DNA from: Alphaproteobacteria bacterium | GTDB lineage: Bacteria > Pseudomonadota > Alphaproteobacteria > Rs-D84 | Direction: 5' to 3' | DNA: 64,000 bases | Assembly (NCBI GenBank): GCA_017505705.1 | Contig: JAFVOS010000003.1 | Span: 21,084 to 85,083 of the forward strand | Notes under the pieces: model-generated | What the model was told of the DNA's origin: nothing | Database searches by the model: none | The model's input: only the letters and a program-made list of their open reading frames with translations | Shown: in pieces, positions 55,921-64,000 of the stretch | Position numbering within the stretch: position 1 is the stretch's first letter | How the letters are laid out: every line of letters starts with the position of its first letter | Position numbers and translations under genes: made by a program

Positions 55921-55956
55921 AAAAAAATCCGCTGGAAAAACCACCCAGCGGAAAAA
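55921..55956 (-). terminator. Intrinsic terminator after acpP
   Basis: On the minus strand TCCGCTGG, loop, CCAGCGGATTTTTTT. It would limit readthrough from acpP into fabF. Confidence 0.85.
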
Positions 55957-55973
55957 ACTATCAAATACAAATA

Positions 55974-56213
55974 TTAGTTTTTCTTGTGTTCATCGATATA
56001 TTTAACAGCATCCGCAACTGTTGTCAATTCGCCAGCCTTATCATCTGGAATTTCAACATCAAATGCTTTTTCAACTGCCATAACGAATTCTACAACGTCC
56101 AAGCTGTCTGCGCCCAAATCATCAACGAAAGATGCGCTTTCTACGACTTTAGATGCATCAACACCCAAATTTTCAACAATAATTTCTTTTACTTTTGTAA
56201 ATGTATCTGACAT
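55974..56213 (-). CDS. acpP: Acyl carrier protein
   Basis: 79 residues. Ser37 in [20 protein letters not shown] is the phosphopantetheine site. The rest ([20 protein letters not shown]) is standard ACP. It carries acyl chains between fatty-acid synthesis enzymes and pairs with fabF next to it. SD AAAGGAAAAAA. Confidence 0.98.
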   Translation of the reverse strand: MSDTFTKVKEIIVENLGVDASKVVESASFVDDLGADSLDVVEFVMAVEKAFDVEIPDDKAGELTTVADAVKYIDEHKKN

Positions 56214-56268
56214 TTTTTTTCCTTTTTTTATTTGAATTGTTGGTCCCCACTGGGAACGTCATTACATA

Positions 56269-56297
56269 AAACTATCATTTTAGCCCCCCTATGTCAA
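56269..56297 (-). promoter_or_regulatory. Promoter of acpP
   Basis: TTGACA (56297-56292), 17 bases that include a GGGGGG run, TAGTTT (56274-56269) preceded by an extended TGA. The leader of about 50 bases has a CCCAGTGGGG hairpin. Confidence 0.75.
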
Positions 56298-56350
56298 GAA
56301 ATTATAACAAACTATAACAATTGACACCAAAGAAGCAAACACATGCACAC

Positions 56351-57355
56351 TTACCGTACATCCAGCAAATTATCCAACAATGCATTCATATTGTCACGCA
56401 AATCCGCCCTATCTGTTGCCCATGTTAATTGACGCATCAAGAATTTATAAACATCATCCATTGTAAGATTCGGTATACCCGCACGTTTGGCGACACGTGC
56501 CCACGCCACACGTGGATCGATAATGTGAAAACCACCACGTCCTGGGAATACCCAATTACTGGACTGTGGCAAATCCTGCAATAAAACAATTGCCCTGTCC
56601 GACAGCGGTCTGTTATCCCACAAATCATGATTAAAATCCAAATCTTCCCACTGCATTGCAAAAACCTTAGACTTTGGAACAAAACCATAAATCAGCATAT
56701 AAAATGCCGCCTGCATATTCGCATCAGTTTCTTGTCCAATCGCATCTATCAGTCGCACCAAACCTGCCCTGGTTAACGGTCTGACACGTCGATTTTGACG
56801 CACACGTGGAATATCTGAGACTGGATTTTTTTTAACATACCCATTTTCTAATGCGAACTTAAATACACTGTGCAACAATTCTTGCATACGTCCTGCAATT
56901 GCCGGCCCATCAATTGCATCAATTACCGACCTAATATCATCAGACGATATTTCAGACACATTCTTACCAAACAACGGAACCAAATGCCTGTTGATTGCAC
57001 GTTCCAACTTTACACGTGAATCTTCGCCCCGACGCACACATTTTTCCAGGTACAGTTTTATAAATTTTTCAAACACAATTTTGCGACGACGCGTCACTGG
57101 CTTTTGCATTGCGTTATCCAAGATAGCCTGCACCGAAGAACGTGCATCTTCTATATCTGTTTCTGGATATCCCCCAATAATAATACGTCTATCTTTACCA
57201 TTAACACGCTTTCTGACAAAAAAAGTTTTAACGCCCCTGCTGGTAATATACATACGCAAGCGTGGATCAGACAAATCCTGGACAACATCAAAACCACTCT
57301 GCGGCGCCGGCAGATTATCCAAGATATACGGATTAAAATAAAACTGGTGCGCCAT
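56351..57355 (-). CDS. Degenerate tyrosine recombinase (integrase-like), probably inactive
   Basis: 334 residues. The N-terminal part (about 25-95) is like the arm-binding domain of P4-type integrases (GVKTFFVRKRVNGKDRRIII, then GGYPETDIEDARS). A core-binding helical domain (about 105-185) and a shortened catalytic fold follow. The catalytic residues are not there: the GLRxGE region reads GFVPKSKV before WEDLDF, the HxxR box reads DDVYK, and no C-terminal Tyr is found after it. The frame is intact with a strong SD (AAAGGGG), so it is a maintained protein rather than an obvious pseudogene. No flanking attachment site was recognised. Confidence 0.82.
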   Translation of the reverse strand: MAHQFYFNPYILDNLPAPQSGFDVVQDLSDPRLRMYITSRGVKTFFVRKRVNGKDRRIIIGGYPETDIEDARSSVQAILDNAMQKPVTRRRKIVFEKFIKLYLEKCVRRGEDSRVKLERAINRHLVPLFGKNVSEISSDDIRSVIDAIDGPAIAGRMQELLHSVFKFALENGYVKKNPVSDIPRVRQNRRVRPLTRAGLVRLIDAIGQETDANMQAAFYMLIYGFVPKSKVFAMQWEDLDFNHDLWDNRPLSDRAIVLLQDLPQSSNWVFPGRGGFHIIDPRVAWARVAKRAGIPNLTMDDVYKFLMRQLTWATDRADLRDNMNALLDNLLDVR

Positions 57356-57374
57356 GGGCGACCCCTTTGTTTTT

Positions 57375-57785
57375 TTATTTTACTTTTGACAATTTATCAG
57401 ACCAAAAGTTTGATATCTGTTCTGTTAGCTCTTTGACCTGATTCAAATCCTGGTGATACCGATTATTATGTGGCCAACATGCACACATATGATTCGGACA
57501 CAGTTCTTCATTCCCAATCGGCTTAAAAAACTTACAACGCGACAGGGTAAAACGACATGCAGACTCATCCAGCAGACTAGTGGGTTCAATAATTTCTTTT
57601 AATTTCAGACACGCATCCCCGTGCTTAATGTCATCTTCGATGCCATAGCTATTTGTTAACAATTCAGTCGAATATTCCAAATCTCTTTTTGCCTGACGCA
57701 ATTGACCACGCAAACCACGCAATTCTCGACTATCACGAACAAATTGACGCATCGAAACTTTTCTACAATAATCAAACCAATCCAT
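57375..57785 (-). CDS. Unknown small protein with Cys/His cluster
   Basis: 136 residues. Two helices (about 15-50) precede a Cys cluster (CRFTLSRCKFFKPIG...CPNHMCACWPH) that could bind a metal, then a short helix. No family was recognised. It lies one base after the stop of the 58071 gene and 19 bases before the degenerate recombinase, in one transcriptional run behind lepA. Confidence 0.7.
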   Translation of the reverse strand: MDWFDYCRKVSMRQFVRDSRELRGLRGQLRQAKRDLEYSTELLTNSYGIEDDIKHGDACLKLKEIIEPTSLLDESACRFTLSRCKFFKPIGNEELCPNHMCACWPHNNRYHQDLNQVKELTEQISNFWSDKLSKVK

Positions 57786-57786
57786 T

Positions 57787-58071
57787 TTATTTTACCTTTT
57801 GTTGTGACACAGCCTGCAAACTATTTTTTAATTTCATATACTTGTCATGCACTGCCTTTTGCGGGCAATTTAAAACCGAACATTGTTCTTCTTCAATATG
57901 TGAACACATTAATGTTTCTCGTGCCTTACAAAACGGCCACATTGTATCCCAAACATTTTTCTTGATACAGAACTGGGTCTGGCGCCCATTAATCATCAGT
58001 GGCGACATATTATGAAAACGACCTGTTATTTTCCGCTTTGCCTGCGCCAATTTCATTTTTGTAACACACAT
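57787..58071 (-). CDS. Unknown small protein with Cys/His cluster
   Basis: 94 residues, basic at the N-terminus with Cys at FCIKKN, FCKARETLMC, SHIEEEQC and VLNCPQ, a possible zinc site. No family was recognised. The ATG follows AAGGGGTGAAAA and is 10 bases from the lepA stop. It and the next gene have similar Cys-cluster layout and may act together. Confidence 0.7.
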   Translation of the reverse strand: MCVTKMKLAQAKRKITGRFHNMSPLMINGRQTQFCIKKNVWDTMWPFCKARETLMCSHIEEEQCSVLNCPQKAVHDKYMKLKNSLQAVSQQKVK

Positions 58072-58081
58072 TTTTCACCCC

Positions 58082-59875
58082 TTATGATACCTTCAGTGCA
58101 TTGATAAACGCAGACTGTGGGATTTCAACATTGCCAAAAGTACGCATACGCTTCTTACCCTCTTTCTGCTTTTCCAACAGTTTACGTTTACGTGTTATAT
58201 CCCCACCATAGCATTTTGCCGTCACGTCTTTGCGATATGCAGCGATTGTTTCACGTGCAATAATCTTTCCACCAATTGCGGCCTGTAATGGGATTTTGAA
58301 TTGATGACGTGGAATCAAATCTTTCAATTTTTCTACAATCTGACGGCCACGTTTTTCAGCAAACGAACGATGACACATAAACGACAACGGTTCTACATTT
58401 TCTTCGTTTACCAGAATTGAAACCTTGACCAAATCAGACGGCTGATAGCCCTGAACCACATAGTCAAACGATGCATATCCCGATGACAAAGATTTAACCC
58501 GGTCATAGAAATCAAATACAATTTCCGCCAATGGCAATTGATAGACCAAGACTGCACGATTACCGACATATGAAATATTTTCTTGTACACCACGCCGTTC
58601 AGAACACAGCGACATAATCCCACCCATATATTTATCAGGCAGCATAATTGTTGCACGTACCCATGGTTCTTCGATTCGTTCGATTCGTGTTGGCTCTGGC
58701 ATATCGGCTGGATTTTCCAAATCAATGCATTCGCCACTGCGCAAATAAACCTTGTACAGCACGCTTGGCACTGTGTTAATCAAATTCAGATTAAATTCAC
58801 GCGACAATCGTTCACTGATAATTTCCATATGCAGCAAACCTAAAAATCCGCAACGCAAACCAAAACCCAATGCAGATGATTTTTCCACTGTAAACATAAA
58901 CGACGCATCATTAAGTGCCAGTTTTTCAGAACTTTCACGAAACGCTGGATAATCATCTGCCTCAACCGGAAAGAACGAAGAAAACACCACCGGCACAGAC
59001 GGTTTAAACCCCGGCAACATTTCAGCCGTTACATTTTTTGCGTCTGTTATCGTATCCCCAACCTTGCAATCGTGAATTGTTTTCATACCAGTGATAATAA
59101 ATCCGATTTCCCCGGTATGCAGCGTATCAACATTAACCATTTTCGGGGTAAAGTATCCAATTTTATCAACCACATATTCTGCACCAGTTGCCATAAATTT
59201 AATTTTCTGACCACGGTTTAGTGTACCATCAACCACGCGCACCAAAATCACAACCCCCAGATACGAATCATACCAAGAATCCACCAACAATGCACGTGTC
59301 GGCGCATTTTCATCACCATGTGGTGGTGGCAATTTTGTCACAATTTCTTCCAGCAAATCTGGCACACCATCGCCCGTTTTACCAGATACCGCCAACGCAT
59401 CATTCGCATCCAGACCAATAACATCTGCAATTTGTTCACGTGTGGCGGCAACATCACTGGACGGCAAATCAATCTTGTTCAACACCGGCAACATTTCCAA
59501 ATCATTATCCAGCGCCAAATAGGCATTTGCCAATGTCTGTGCTTGCACCCCCTGGGTTGCATCAACCAACACCAACGCCCCCTCGCACGCAGCCAACGAA
59601 CGTGACACCTCATAAGAAAAGTCCACATGCCCTGGTGTATCCATTAAATTTAATTGATATGTTTGTCCGTCTTTGGCCTTATAATTCAGTCGCACTGTCT
59701 GGGCCTTAATCGTGATACCACGTTCACGTTCAATATCCATAGAATCCAAGACTTGTGCCTTCATCTCGCGCGATTCCAGACCACCTGTAAATTCGATTAA
59801 ACGGTCCGACAACGTCGATTTACCATGATCGATATGTGCCACAATAGAGAAATTCCGGATATTAGATTGCTTCAT
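58082..59875 (-). CDS. lepA: Elongation factor 4 (LepA), back-translocase
   Basis: 597 residues. [21 protein letters not shown]-loop, [44 protein letters not shown] and the LepA-only C-terminal [15 protein letters not shown]. It remobilises stalled ribosomes and aids assembly under stress. The ATG at 59875 has AGGTG upstream; an in-frame start at 59902 lies too near the promoter. Confidence 0.98.
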   Translation of the reverse strand: MKQSNIRNFSIVAHIDHGKSTLSDRLIEFTGGLESREMKAQVLDSMDIERERGITIKAQTVRLNYKAKDGQTYQLNLMDTPGHVDFSYEVSRSLAACEGALVLVDATQGVQAQTLANAYLALDNDLEMLPVLNKIDLPSSDVAATREQIADVIGLDANDALAVSGKTGDGVPDLLEEIVTKLPPPHGDENAPTRALLVDSWYDSYLGVVILVRVVDGTLNRGQKIKFMATGAEYVVDKIGYFTPKMVNVDTLHTGEIGFIITGMKTIHDCKVGDTITDAKNVTAEMLPGFKPSVPVVFSSFFPVEADDYPAFRESSEKLALNDASFMFTVEKSSALGFGLRCGFLGLLHMEIISERLSREFNLNLINTVPSVLYKVYLRSGECIDLENPADMPEPTRIERIEEPWVRATIMLPDKYMGGIMSLCSERRGVQENISYVGNRAVLVYQLPLAEIVFDFYDRVKSLSSGYASFDYVVQGYQPSDLVKVSILVNEENVEPLSFMCHRSFAEKRGRQIVEKLKDLIPRHQFKIPLQAAIGGKIIARETIAAYRKDVTAKCYGGDITRKRKLLEKQKEGKKRMRTFGNVEIPQSAFINALKVS

Positions 59876-59902
59876 AAAAATACACCTATGCTTTATGGAC
59901 AT

Positions 59903-59931
59903 ATACTAGTATATGATTGCCGCATTCGCAA
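59903..59931 (-). promoter_or_regulatory. Promoter of lepA
   Basis: TTGCGA (59931-59926), 17 bases, TAGTAT (59908-59903); the box lies in a short ATATACTAGTATAT palindrome that could also be an operator. Confidence 0.6.
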
Positions 59932-59957
59932 GGTGTATTTTAATAAAAATTTAATAA

Positions 59958-60305
59958 TTACAGATTATTCAACAACTCATCAATACGTGCGGCTTTTTCC
60001 AACGTATCATCATATTCGAATCGGATATCTGGCACATATTTCTGATTCATACGTGCGGCCAGTTCATAACGCACACTGCGTGTCACATCATCCAGACGTT
60101 TCTGCACCGCATCTCTATCTTCATTACGGGAATAGTAATACAGGCGCACAAATTGCAGTCCCCCATGCGCAACCGCCCCAACCAAGGACACCCCTGCGAT
60201 AATCGCATCATCACCATAATTATCACGCAGGATTTCAGCGACCAGTGTCTGCACCTTACTTGCAATACGTTCCCCACGATTAGAATTAATTTGTTTACGC
60301 GCCAT
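59958..60305 (-). CDS. rbfA: Ribosome-binding factor A
   Basis: 115 residues. NRGERIASKVQTLVAEILRD at the N-terminus and VRYELAARMNQKYVPDIRFE near the end fit the KH-like RbfA fold needed for 30S maturation and cold growth. It is not next to infB or truB here. It is divergent from the DedA-like gene. SD AAGGATAATAAA. Confidence 0.93.
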   Translation of the reverse strand: MARKQINSNRGERIASKVQTLVAEILRDNYGDDAIIAGVSLVGAVAHGGLQFVRLYYYSRNEDRDAVQKRLDDVTRSVRYELAARMNQKYVPDIRFEYDDTLEKAARIDELLNNL

Positions 60306-60392
60306 TTTATTATCCTTGATTTATATGATTGTAATTTAATACTTAATATTTTACAATCAAGTAAATTTTGCAACAAACCCCAGGGAACGGAA

Positions 60393-60968
60393 ATGAAACT
60401 TATCGAACACATACTAAAGAAATCAGAAAGCCCAGCATATTCATGGATTGTATTTTTTCTGACCATTTGTGAATCAATTTTTTTATTTATTCCACCCGAA
60501 GTATTCATGACCCCTGCCATTGTGGCATCTAAAAAGCGTGCCTTGCCAATAACGATTGCGGCATCACTGGGCTCATTGGTTGGCGGCGCCTTGGCGTATT
60601 TGATTGGTATGTGGTTGTATGATTCGGTTGGGATTTGGCTGATTGAAACATTTTCAAACCCTGAATTAATTGAGACTGCGATTAAGCCAATGTTCACGAA
60701 ATATGGGATATTAATTATTGTACTGACTGCGGTGACCCCGATACCATACAAATTGCTGGCGATATGGTTGGGTTTTATCGGATATCCGATATTGATGTTC
60801 TTGGGCGTATCTGCGATATTCCGCACAGGCCGTTTTGCGATAATCGGCGCCCTGCTGTATAAATTTCAGGAACAAGCAAACAGTATTGTAAAGAAATATT
60901 TTTGGCCATTAACATTTGGTGCGATAATTGCGGCTGGCCTTGGGATATTTCTGATAAGCCTGTTTTAA
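60393..60968 (+). CDS. DedA/YqaA-like membrane protein (VTT domain)
   Basis: 191 residues with four to five hydrophobic segments. ESIFLFIPPEVFMTPAIVAS, GSLVGGALAYLIG and TPIPYKLLAIWLGF (Pro-rich re-entrant loop with Lys) are features of the VTT/SNARE-associated family. Some members flip undecaprenyl phosphate or phospholipids. The start at 60393 has CAGGGAACGGAA upstream; the longer open frame covers the rbfA region on the other strand. Confidence 0.87.
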   Translation: MKLIEHILKKSESPAYSWIVFFLTICESIFLFIPPEVFMTPAIVASKKRALPITIAASLGSLVGGALAYLIGMWLYDSVGIWLIETFSNPELIETAIKPMFTKYGILIIVLTAVTPIPYKLLAIWLGFIGYPILMFLGVSAIFRTGRFAIIGALLYKFQEQANSIVKKYFWPLTFGAIIAAGLGIFLISLF

Positions 60969-60977
60969 TCCCCACCC

Positions 60978-61070
60978 TTGTCATTACTGCACAGGCACCG
61001 AATAGGGAAAATATTTACACCCACCAACTTGTCATTCCTGCGCAGGCAGGAATAGGGAAAATATTTACAC
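60978..61070 (+). repeat. Two tandem REP-like repeats
   Basis: Copies at 60978-61020 and 61029-61070. Each starts TTGTCATT, has a small palindromic core (CCTGCGCAGG or its variant) and ends AATAGGGAAAATATTTACAC. Three more copies flank the GIY-YIG gene downstream. Confidence 0.87.
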
Positions 61071-61101
61071 CCCGCACCCCCTTTGTCGCACCGAATTGGG
61101 T

Positions 61102-61431
61102 CTAATCAATATCTTTATTTTGCCAATATGCTATATTGCGTTCTAAATCATCTGCCAAATCAACCCATCCTGGGTTCATTGTTTCAATCAAACGATATTT
61201 CCACGCCCGCTTCCACTTTTTCAGCTGCTTTTCACGTGCGATTGCATTATTAACATATTTATAGTGTTCAAAATACCCCAGTTTATGAATATTTTTTTCT
61301 TTAGTATACCCATCATCCAATCCCATTTTATGCTCATACATACGGCGTTCCAGATTATTAGTGACACCGACATATGTCGCTTTGGCCCGTTCATCGAACA
61401 AAATATACACCCAGAAATTAAAGTCTTTCAT
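61102..61431 (-). CDS. GIY-YIG domain nuclease-like protein
   Basis: 109 residues. VYILFDERAKATYVGVTNNL then ERRMYEHK is the GIY-YIG core (the first motif is altered to VYI, the second to YVG), with a conserved Arg and LKKWKRAWKYRLIE downstream. Small proteins of this UPF0213 type are common, mobile-looking and of uncertain function. It is flanked by repeats on both sides (60978-61070 and 61471-61702). Confidence 0.9.
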   Translation of the reverse strand: MKDFNFWVYILFDERAKATYVGVTNNLERRMYEHKMGLDDGYTKEKNIHKLGYFEHYKYVNNAIAREKQLKKWKRAWKYRLIETMNPGWVDLADDLERNIAYWQNKDID

Positions 61432-61470
61432 AATACGGAATTTTACACACCCGAAATAAAAAATACAAGT

Positions 61471-61499
61471 CCCTATTCCTGCCTGCGCAGGAATGACAA
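61471..61499 (-). repeat. REP-like repeat, inverted copy
   Basis: CCCTATTCCTGCCTGCGCAG and the following GAATGACAA are the reverse complement of the repeats at 60978 and 61620. Confidence 0.85.
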
Positions 61500-61619
61500 A
61501 ATTAAATTGCAGAACAGATAAAAATTACACAAAAATGTTTGCAGTTTTTCACCCAGAACATCAAGCATTCAAGATACGATTTACCATCAAAATTTAATCA
61601 CAGAACTTGCCCTGCCCCT

Positions 61620-61702
61620 TTGTCATTCCTGCGAAGGCAGGAATAGGGAAAAAATCACCCTGCACTCTCTTGTCATTCCTGCACAGGCACCGAACAGGAA
61701 AA
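61620..61702 (+). repeat. Two more REP-like repeats
   Basis: Copies at 61620-61651 and 61670-61702 start TTGTCATTCCTGCG or TTGTCATTCCTGCA; the second has the CACCGAA variant also seen in the first copy at 60978. The gap 61500-61619 holds nothing recognisable. Confidence 0.85.
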
Positions 61703-61721
61703 TAATTTCATGCAAAACAAT

Positions 61722-61747
61722 AAAAATCCCCCGATTGGGGGAAAATT
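61722..61747 (-). terminator. Intrinsic terminator of the tail-fibre-like gene
   Basis: On the minus strand TCCCCC / GGGGGA-type stem with loop AATC followed by TTTTTA. Confidence 0.82.
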
Positions 61748-61749
61748 GC

Positions 61750-63261
61750 TTATTGAACCCATATGGTTGCCGATGTCGTCGCCGTTTCGGATCCACTTGG
61801 GATTTGTCCCCACTTCATGATACCGGCCGCACTTGCCGTCGCCGCCCCTGGCAATTCACCCTTGGTTGCATATGTTGTTGTGATAACATTACCAGACGCA
61901 TCCTGGGTTGCCTTGGTTGCTGTTGTTGCAGAATCAGCAGTTGTGGCAGATGCTGCTTTTTCATTCTTGCCCAGCTTATCATTCAATGCCGCTGTCACAA
62001 CCTTGTTCTGAACAGCATTTGTGCTGGTCGACGACAAAGCATCATCAATGGTTGGTTTATCTGACAAATCATTATACGAACCACTGGTCGCAACGGTTGC
62101 CAATGTCACCCTGTCCATTTTGCCACCTAATTCAGTCTTGGTTGCATATGTTTCTGTAATAACATTGCCAGACGCATCCTGGGTTGCCTTGGTTGCGGAT
62201 TCCGCTGTTGTTGCAGAATCTGCTGTTGTGGCAGATGCTGCTTTTTCATTCTTGCCTAGCTTATCATTCAATGCCGCTGTCACAATTTTATTTTGTACAG
62301 AATTTTCACTGGTTGTGCTTAATTCCGCATCCGGCTTCGACCCTGCATTTGCCAAAGCATCTGACAAACCAGTCACCTGAGCAATTTCGATTGAGCCGGT
62401 TTTATCCAGCTTTCCACCCAAACCATCTGTTAAATCCTGATTTGTTGCATATTCACTTAATGCACTGGCATCGGCCTTGGATGCAATTTGACCTGCATAT
62501 GCATCATATACCTCAACCTTAGCCTGGGTAATACCAGAATTCACCGCAGCGGTCTGTGCTTCACTCAATTGAGATCCAGCCTGGGCCAACGCATCAGACA
62601 AACCATTAACCTGGCTGATTGCGATTGAACCGGTTGTATCCAATTTTCCAGACAAGCCAGATGATAATTCACCCTTGGTTGCATATGTTTCTGTGATAAC
62701 ATTACCAGACGCATCCTGGGTTGCACTGGTTGCAGTTCCCGCTGTTGTTGCAGAATCAGCAGTTGCCGCAGATGCAGCCTTTTCATTCTTGCCCAGTTTT
62801 CCATCCAATGCCACTGTCACAACCTTGTTCTGAACAGCATTTGTGCTGGTATCGGACAAAGCATCATCAACGGTTGGCTTATCTGACAAATCATTATACG
62901 AACCACTGGTCGCAACAGTTGCCAATGTCACCTTGTCCATTTTGCCATTTAACGCATCTGTCACAACCTTGTTCTGAACAGCATTTGTGCTGGTATCGGA
63001 CAAAGCATCATCAACGGTTGGCAATGCATCTGCAACCTCTTCCATTGCGGCGGTGATTTCAGTGTCCGTATATGATTTTGCGGTTGCCAAGACACCAGTA
63101 GTTTCGTTATTAATACTATCAATAGCCGTCCACACCAGATCAGCTTCATCCCCGACGGATTTTGTCACATAATCTGTCGATGCGATTTGCGCACCATGCG
63201 CCGCACCCACGATCATCATTGCGATTAACGATACGGTTAAGACAAGACTACGATTTTTCAT
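61750..63261 (-). CDS. Secreted tail-fibre-like repeat protein
   Basis: 503 residues. MKNRSLVLTVSLIAMMIVGA with a following AHGA is a signal peptide. The rest is made of recurring modules: DDALSxTSTNAVQNKVVxxA, SGSYNDLSDKPTxD, GKLGKNEKAASATTADSATT and NVITETYATKGEL, in varied order. The same phrases are common in phage tail fibres and in repeat proteins from gut bacteria. There are no Cys. It probably forms an elongated, possibly trimeric surface fibre. Confidence 0.85.
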   Translation of the reverse strand: MKNRSLVLTVSLIAMMIVGAAHGAQIASTDYVTKSVGDEADLVWTAIDSINNETTGVLATAKSYTDTEITAAMEEVADALPTVDDALSDTSTNAVQNKVVTDALNGKMDKVTLATVATSGSYNDLSDKPTVDDALSDTSTNAVQNKVVTVALDGKLGKNEKAASAATADSATTAGTATSATQDASGNVITETYATKGELSSGLSGKLDTTGSIAISQVNGLSDALAQAGSQLSEAQTAAVNSGITQAKVEVYDAYAGQIASKADASALSEYATNQDLTDGLGGKLDKTGSIEIAQVTGLSDALANAGSKPDAELSTTSENSVQNKIVTAALNDKLGKNEKAASATTADSATTAESATKATQDASGNVITETYATKTELGGKMDRVTLATVATSGSYNDLSDKPTIDDALSSTSTNAVQNKVVTAALNDKLGKNEKAASATTADSATTATKATQDASGNVITTTYATKGELPGAATASAAGIMKWGQIPSGSETATTSATIWVQ

Positions 63262-63305
63262 AAGATTTCCAACCTATTTTTCCTGCATTCTCTTTCTTGA
63301 ATATC

Positions 63306-63335
63306 AGTATAGTAAAATCCCACACATCCATACAA
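63306..63335 (-). promoter_or_regulatory. Promoter of the tail-fibre-like gene
   Basis: TTGTAT (63335-63330), 18 bases, TATACT (63311-63306). Confidence 0.65.
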
Positions 63336-63478
63336 GAATAAAATGATACATATTGTAAAAAATTTTAATTTTTTATAATACGACCCCGCCCTGTTATTAT
63401 CCAAGCATTTATCACAAAATCATCCAGGTGGATGGGCGTCCCCACCCACCGGATAATTGATATTCGAACAAACGTTAA
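63336..63478. other. Intergenic region with one GC-rich hairpin
   Basis: An AT-rich stretch, then GGTGGATGGG / CCCACCCACC near 63430-63456, which could be the terminator of the 63479 gene although no T-run follows it. No gene is seen. Confidence 0.5.
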
Positions 63479-64000
63479 TTATTTAACTTCTGTCCAGTAT
63501 GGCGTACCATTAACCAATGTTAATGAGTATGTACCAGTTGTTTGATAGTTTGCAGTCGCAGATGTCAAATCAACCCATGCACCACCTTCAGCACCCAAAG
63601 ACAGTTTTGTTGATTTACCTTGTTTTGCTGTATCTAATGCTGTATCTGCTGCTGCAAATTCTGCTCTAATTTCTGCTTCTTCTGCTTCTGCACGTGATGT
63701 TTCAGCTGCGATTGCATCTGCATTATCAGAGATCAGACCACGAACCGCTGTATCATCATATGTTGCAGCAGTCTGCGCTTCACCAATCATACCAACAACT
63801 GTTTTTCCTGTTGGAACTTCACCAATCTTTGTATTGATTGCTGTATCAGCATCTGAACGTGCTGTTGCTTCAGCTGTGATTTTGCCATCCAATGCTGTAT
63901 CAGCTGCTTTATATGCTGTATCTAATGCTGTATCTGCTGCTGCAAATTCTGCTCTAATTTCTGCTTCTTCTGCTTCTGCACGTGATGTTTCAGCTGCGAT
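63479..64000 (-). CDS. Coiled-coil repeat protein, N-terminus beyond the window edge
   Basis: The last 173 codons of a longer frame that enters from the right edge. AEAEEAEIRAEFAAADTALD-type units recur (63616-63700 and 63917-63991 on the DNA, over 60 bases nearly identical) with helical Ala/Glu/Asp repeats; the end (NYQTTGTYSLTLVNGTPYWT) is a small beta region. It resembles a surface or phage-tail-like fibre and neighbours the repeat protein at 61750. Confidence 0.75.
   Translation of the reverse strand: MAAETSRAEAEEAEIRAEFAAADTALDTAYKAADTALDGKITAEATARSDADTAINTKIGEVPTGKTVVGMIGEAQTAATYDDTAVRGLISDNADAIAAETSRAEAEEAEIRAEFAAADTALDTAKQGKSTKLSLGAEGGAWVDLTSATANYQTTGTYSLTLVNGTPYWTEVK

Noticed and set aside
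56351..57355. Active genomic island with integrase and attachment sites
   Set aside because: The recombinase lacks catalytic residues, no tRNA is adjacent and no flanking direct repeats were found.
60083..60826. 247-codon minus-strand frame overlapping rbfA and the DedA-like gene
   Set aside because: Composition is not protein-like over most of its length and it covers two recognised genes.
61750..63261. Prophage tail module
   Set aside because: The protein has a Sec signal peptide, and no capsid, portal, terminase or lysis gene lies near it in the window.

Overview
The window reads as chromosome of an AT-leaning alphaproteobacterium, most likely an uncultured host- or gut-associated lineage. 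The ribosomal proteins look alphaproteobacterial (L29 with an RFQxAxGQ core, L3 and L17 with long C-terminal tails, the order rpsL-rpsG-fusA-tuf-rpsJ), and there is a secreted choloylglycine-hydrolase/penicillin V acylase-type enzyme. No rRNA, CRISPR array, insertion sequence or intact prophage is visible. The lineage is an inference; no database was searched.

Positions 1-24500 are mostly envelope and secreted proteins, many unrecognised. There is a beta-barrel outer-membrane protein, a PpiD/SurA-like foldase, tpiA-grpE, a pair of secreted proteins, and a 1214-residue autotransporter whose passenger looks like a subtilase that has lost its catalytic serine. Then come four large Cys-rich secreted proteins (13949-20022 on +, 20471-23500 on -). 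Three of them share a recurring Cys motif, CGxDaxxC; the fourth ends in an OmpA peptidoglycan-binding domain. A DUF3419/BtaA-like gene closes this part.

Positions 24500-49900 hold the str-S10-spc-alpha ribosomal superoperon on the minus strand (rpsL to rpsK, then rpoA-rplQ), driven by a TTGACA-17-TATAGT promoter. It is interrupted: about 6 kb lies between rpsK and rpoA, with a tRNA-Gln, a three-member family of unknown proteins, a DUF5662-like protein, the acylase and a DUF1015 protein. adk and rpmJ are missing from their usual places. Most larger gaps between ribosomal genes hold a stem-loop. Three gaps in the window (rpsM-rpsK, rpoA-rplQ and downstream of fabF) hold the same palindromic element, with a constant loop and stems that change while staying paired.

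Positions 49900-60970 hold mltG, a choline-kinase-like phosphotransferase, tRNA-Pro, a medium-chain acyl-CoA synthetase with an octapeptide-repeat tail, fabF-acpP, a degenerate tyrosine recombinase with two small Cys-rich genes behind lepA, then rbfA and a DedA/YqaA-like membrane protein. From 60970 to the right edge there are REP-like repeats around a GIY-YIG nuclease gene and two tail-fibre-like repeat proteins, the last cut by the window edge.

Several genes (891, 27665, 52025 minus) have a -10 box ending 6-7 bases before the ATG and no Shine-Dalgarno, so leaderless mRNAs are likely used alongside normal SD starts.
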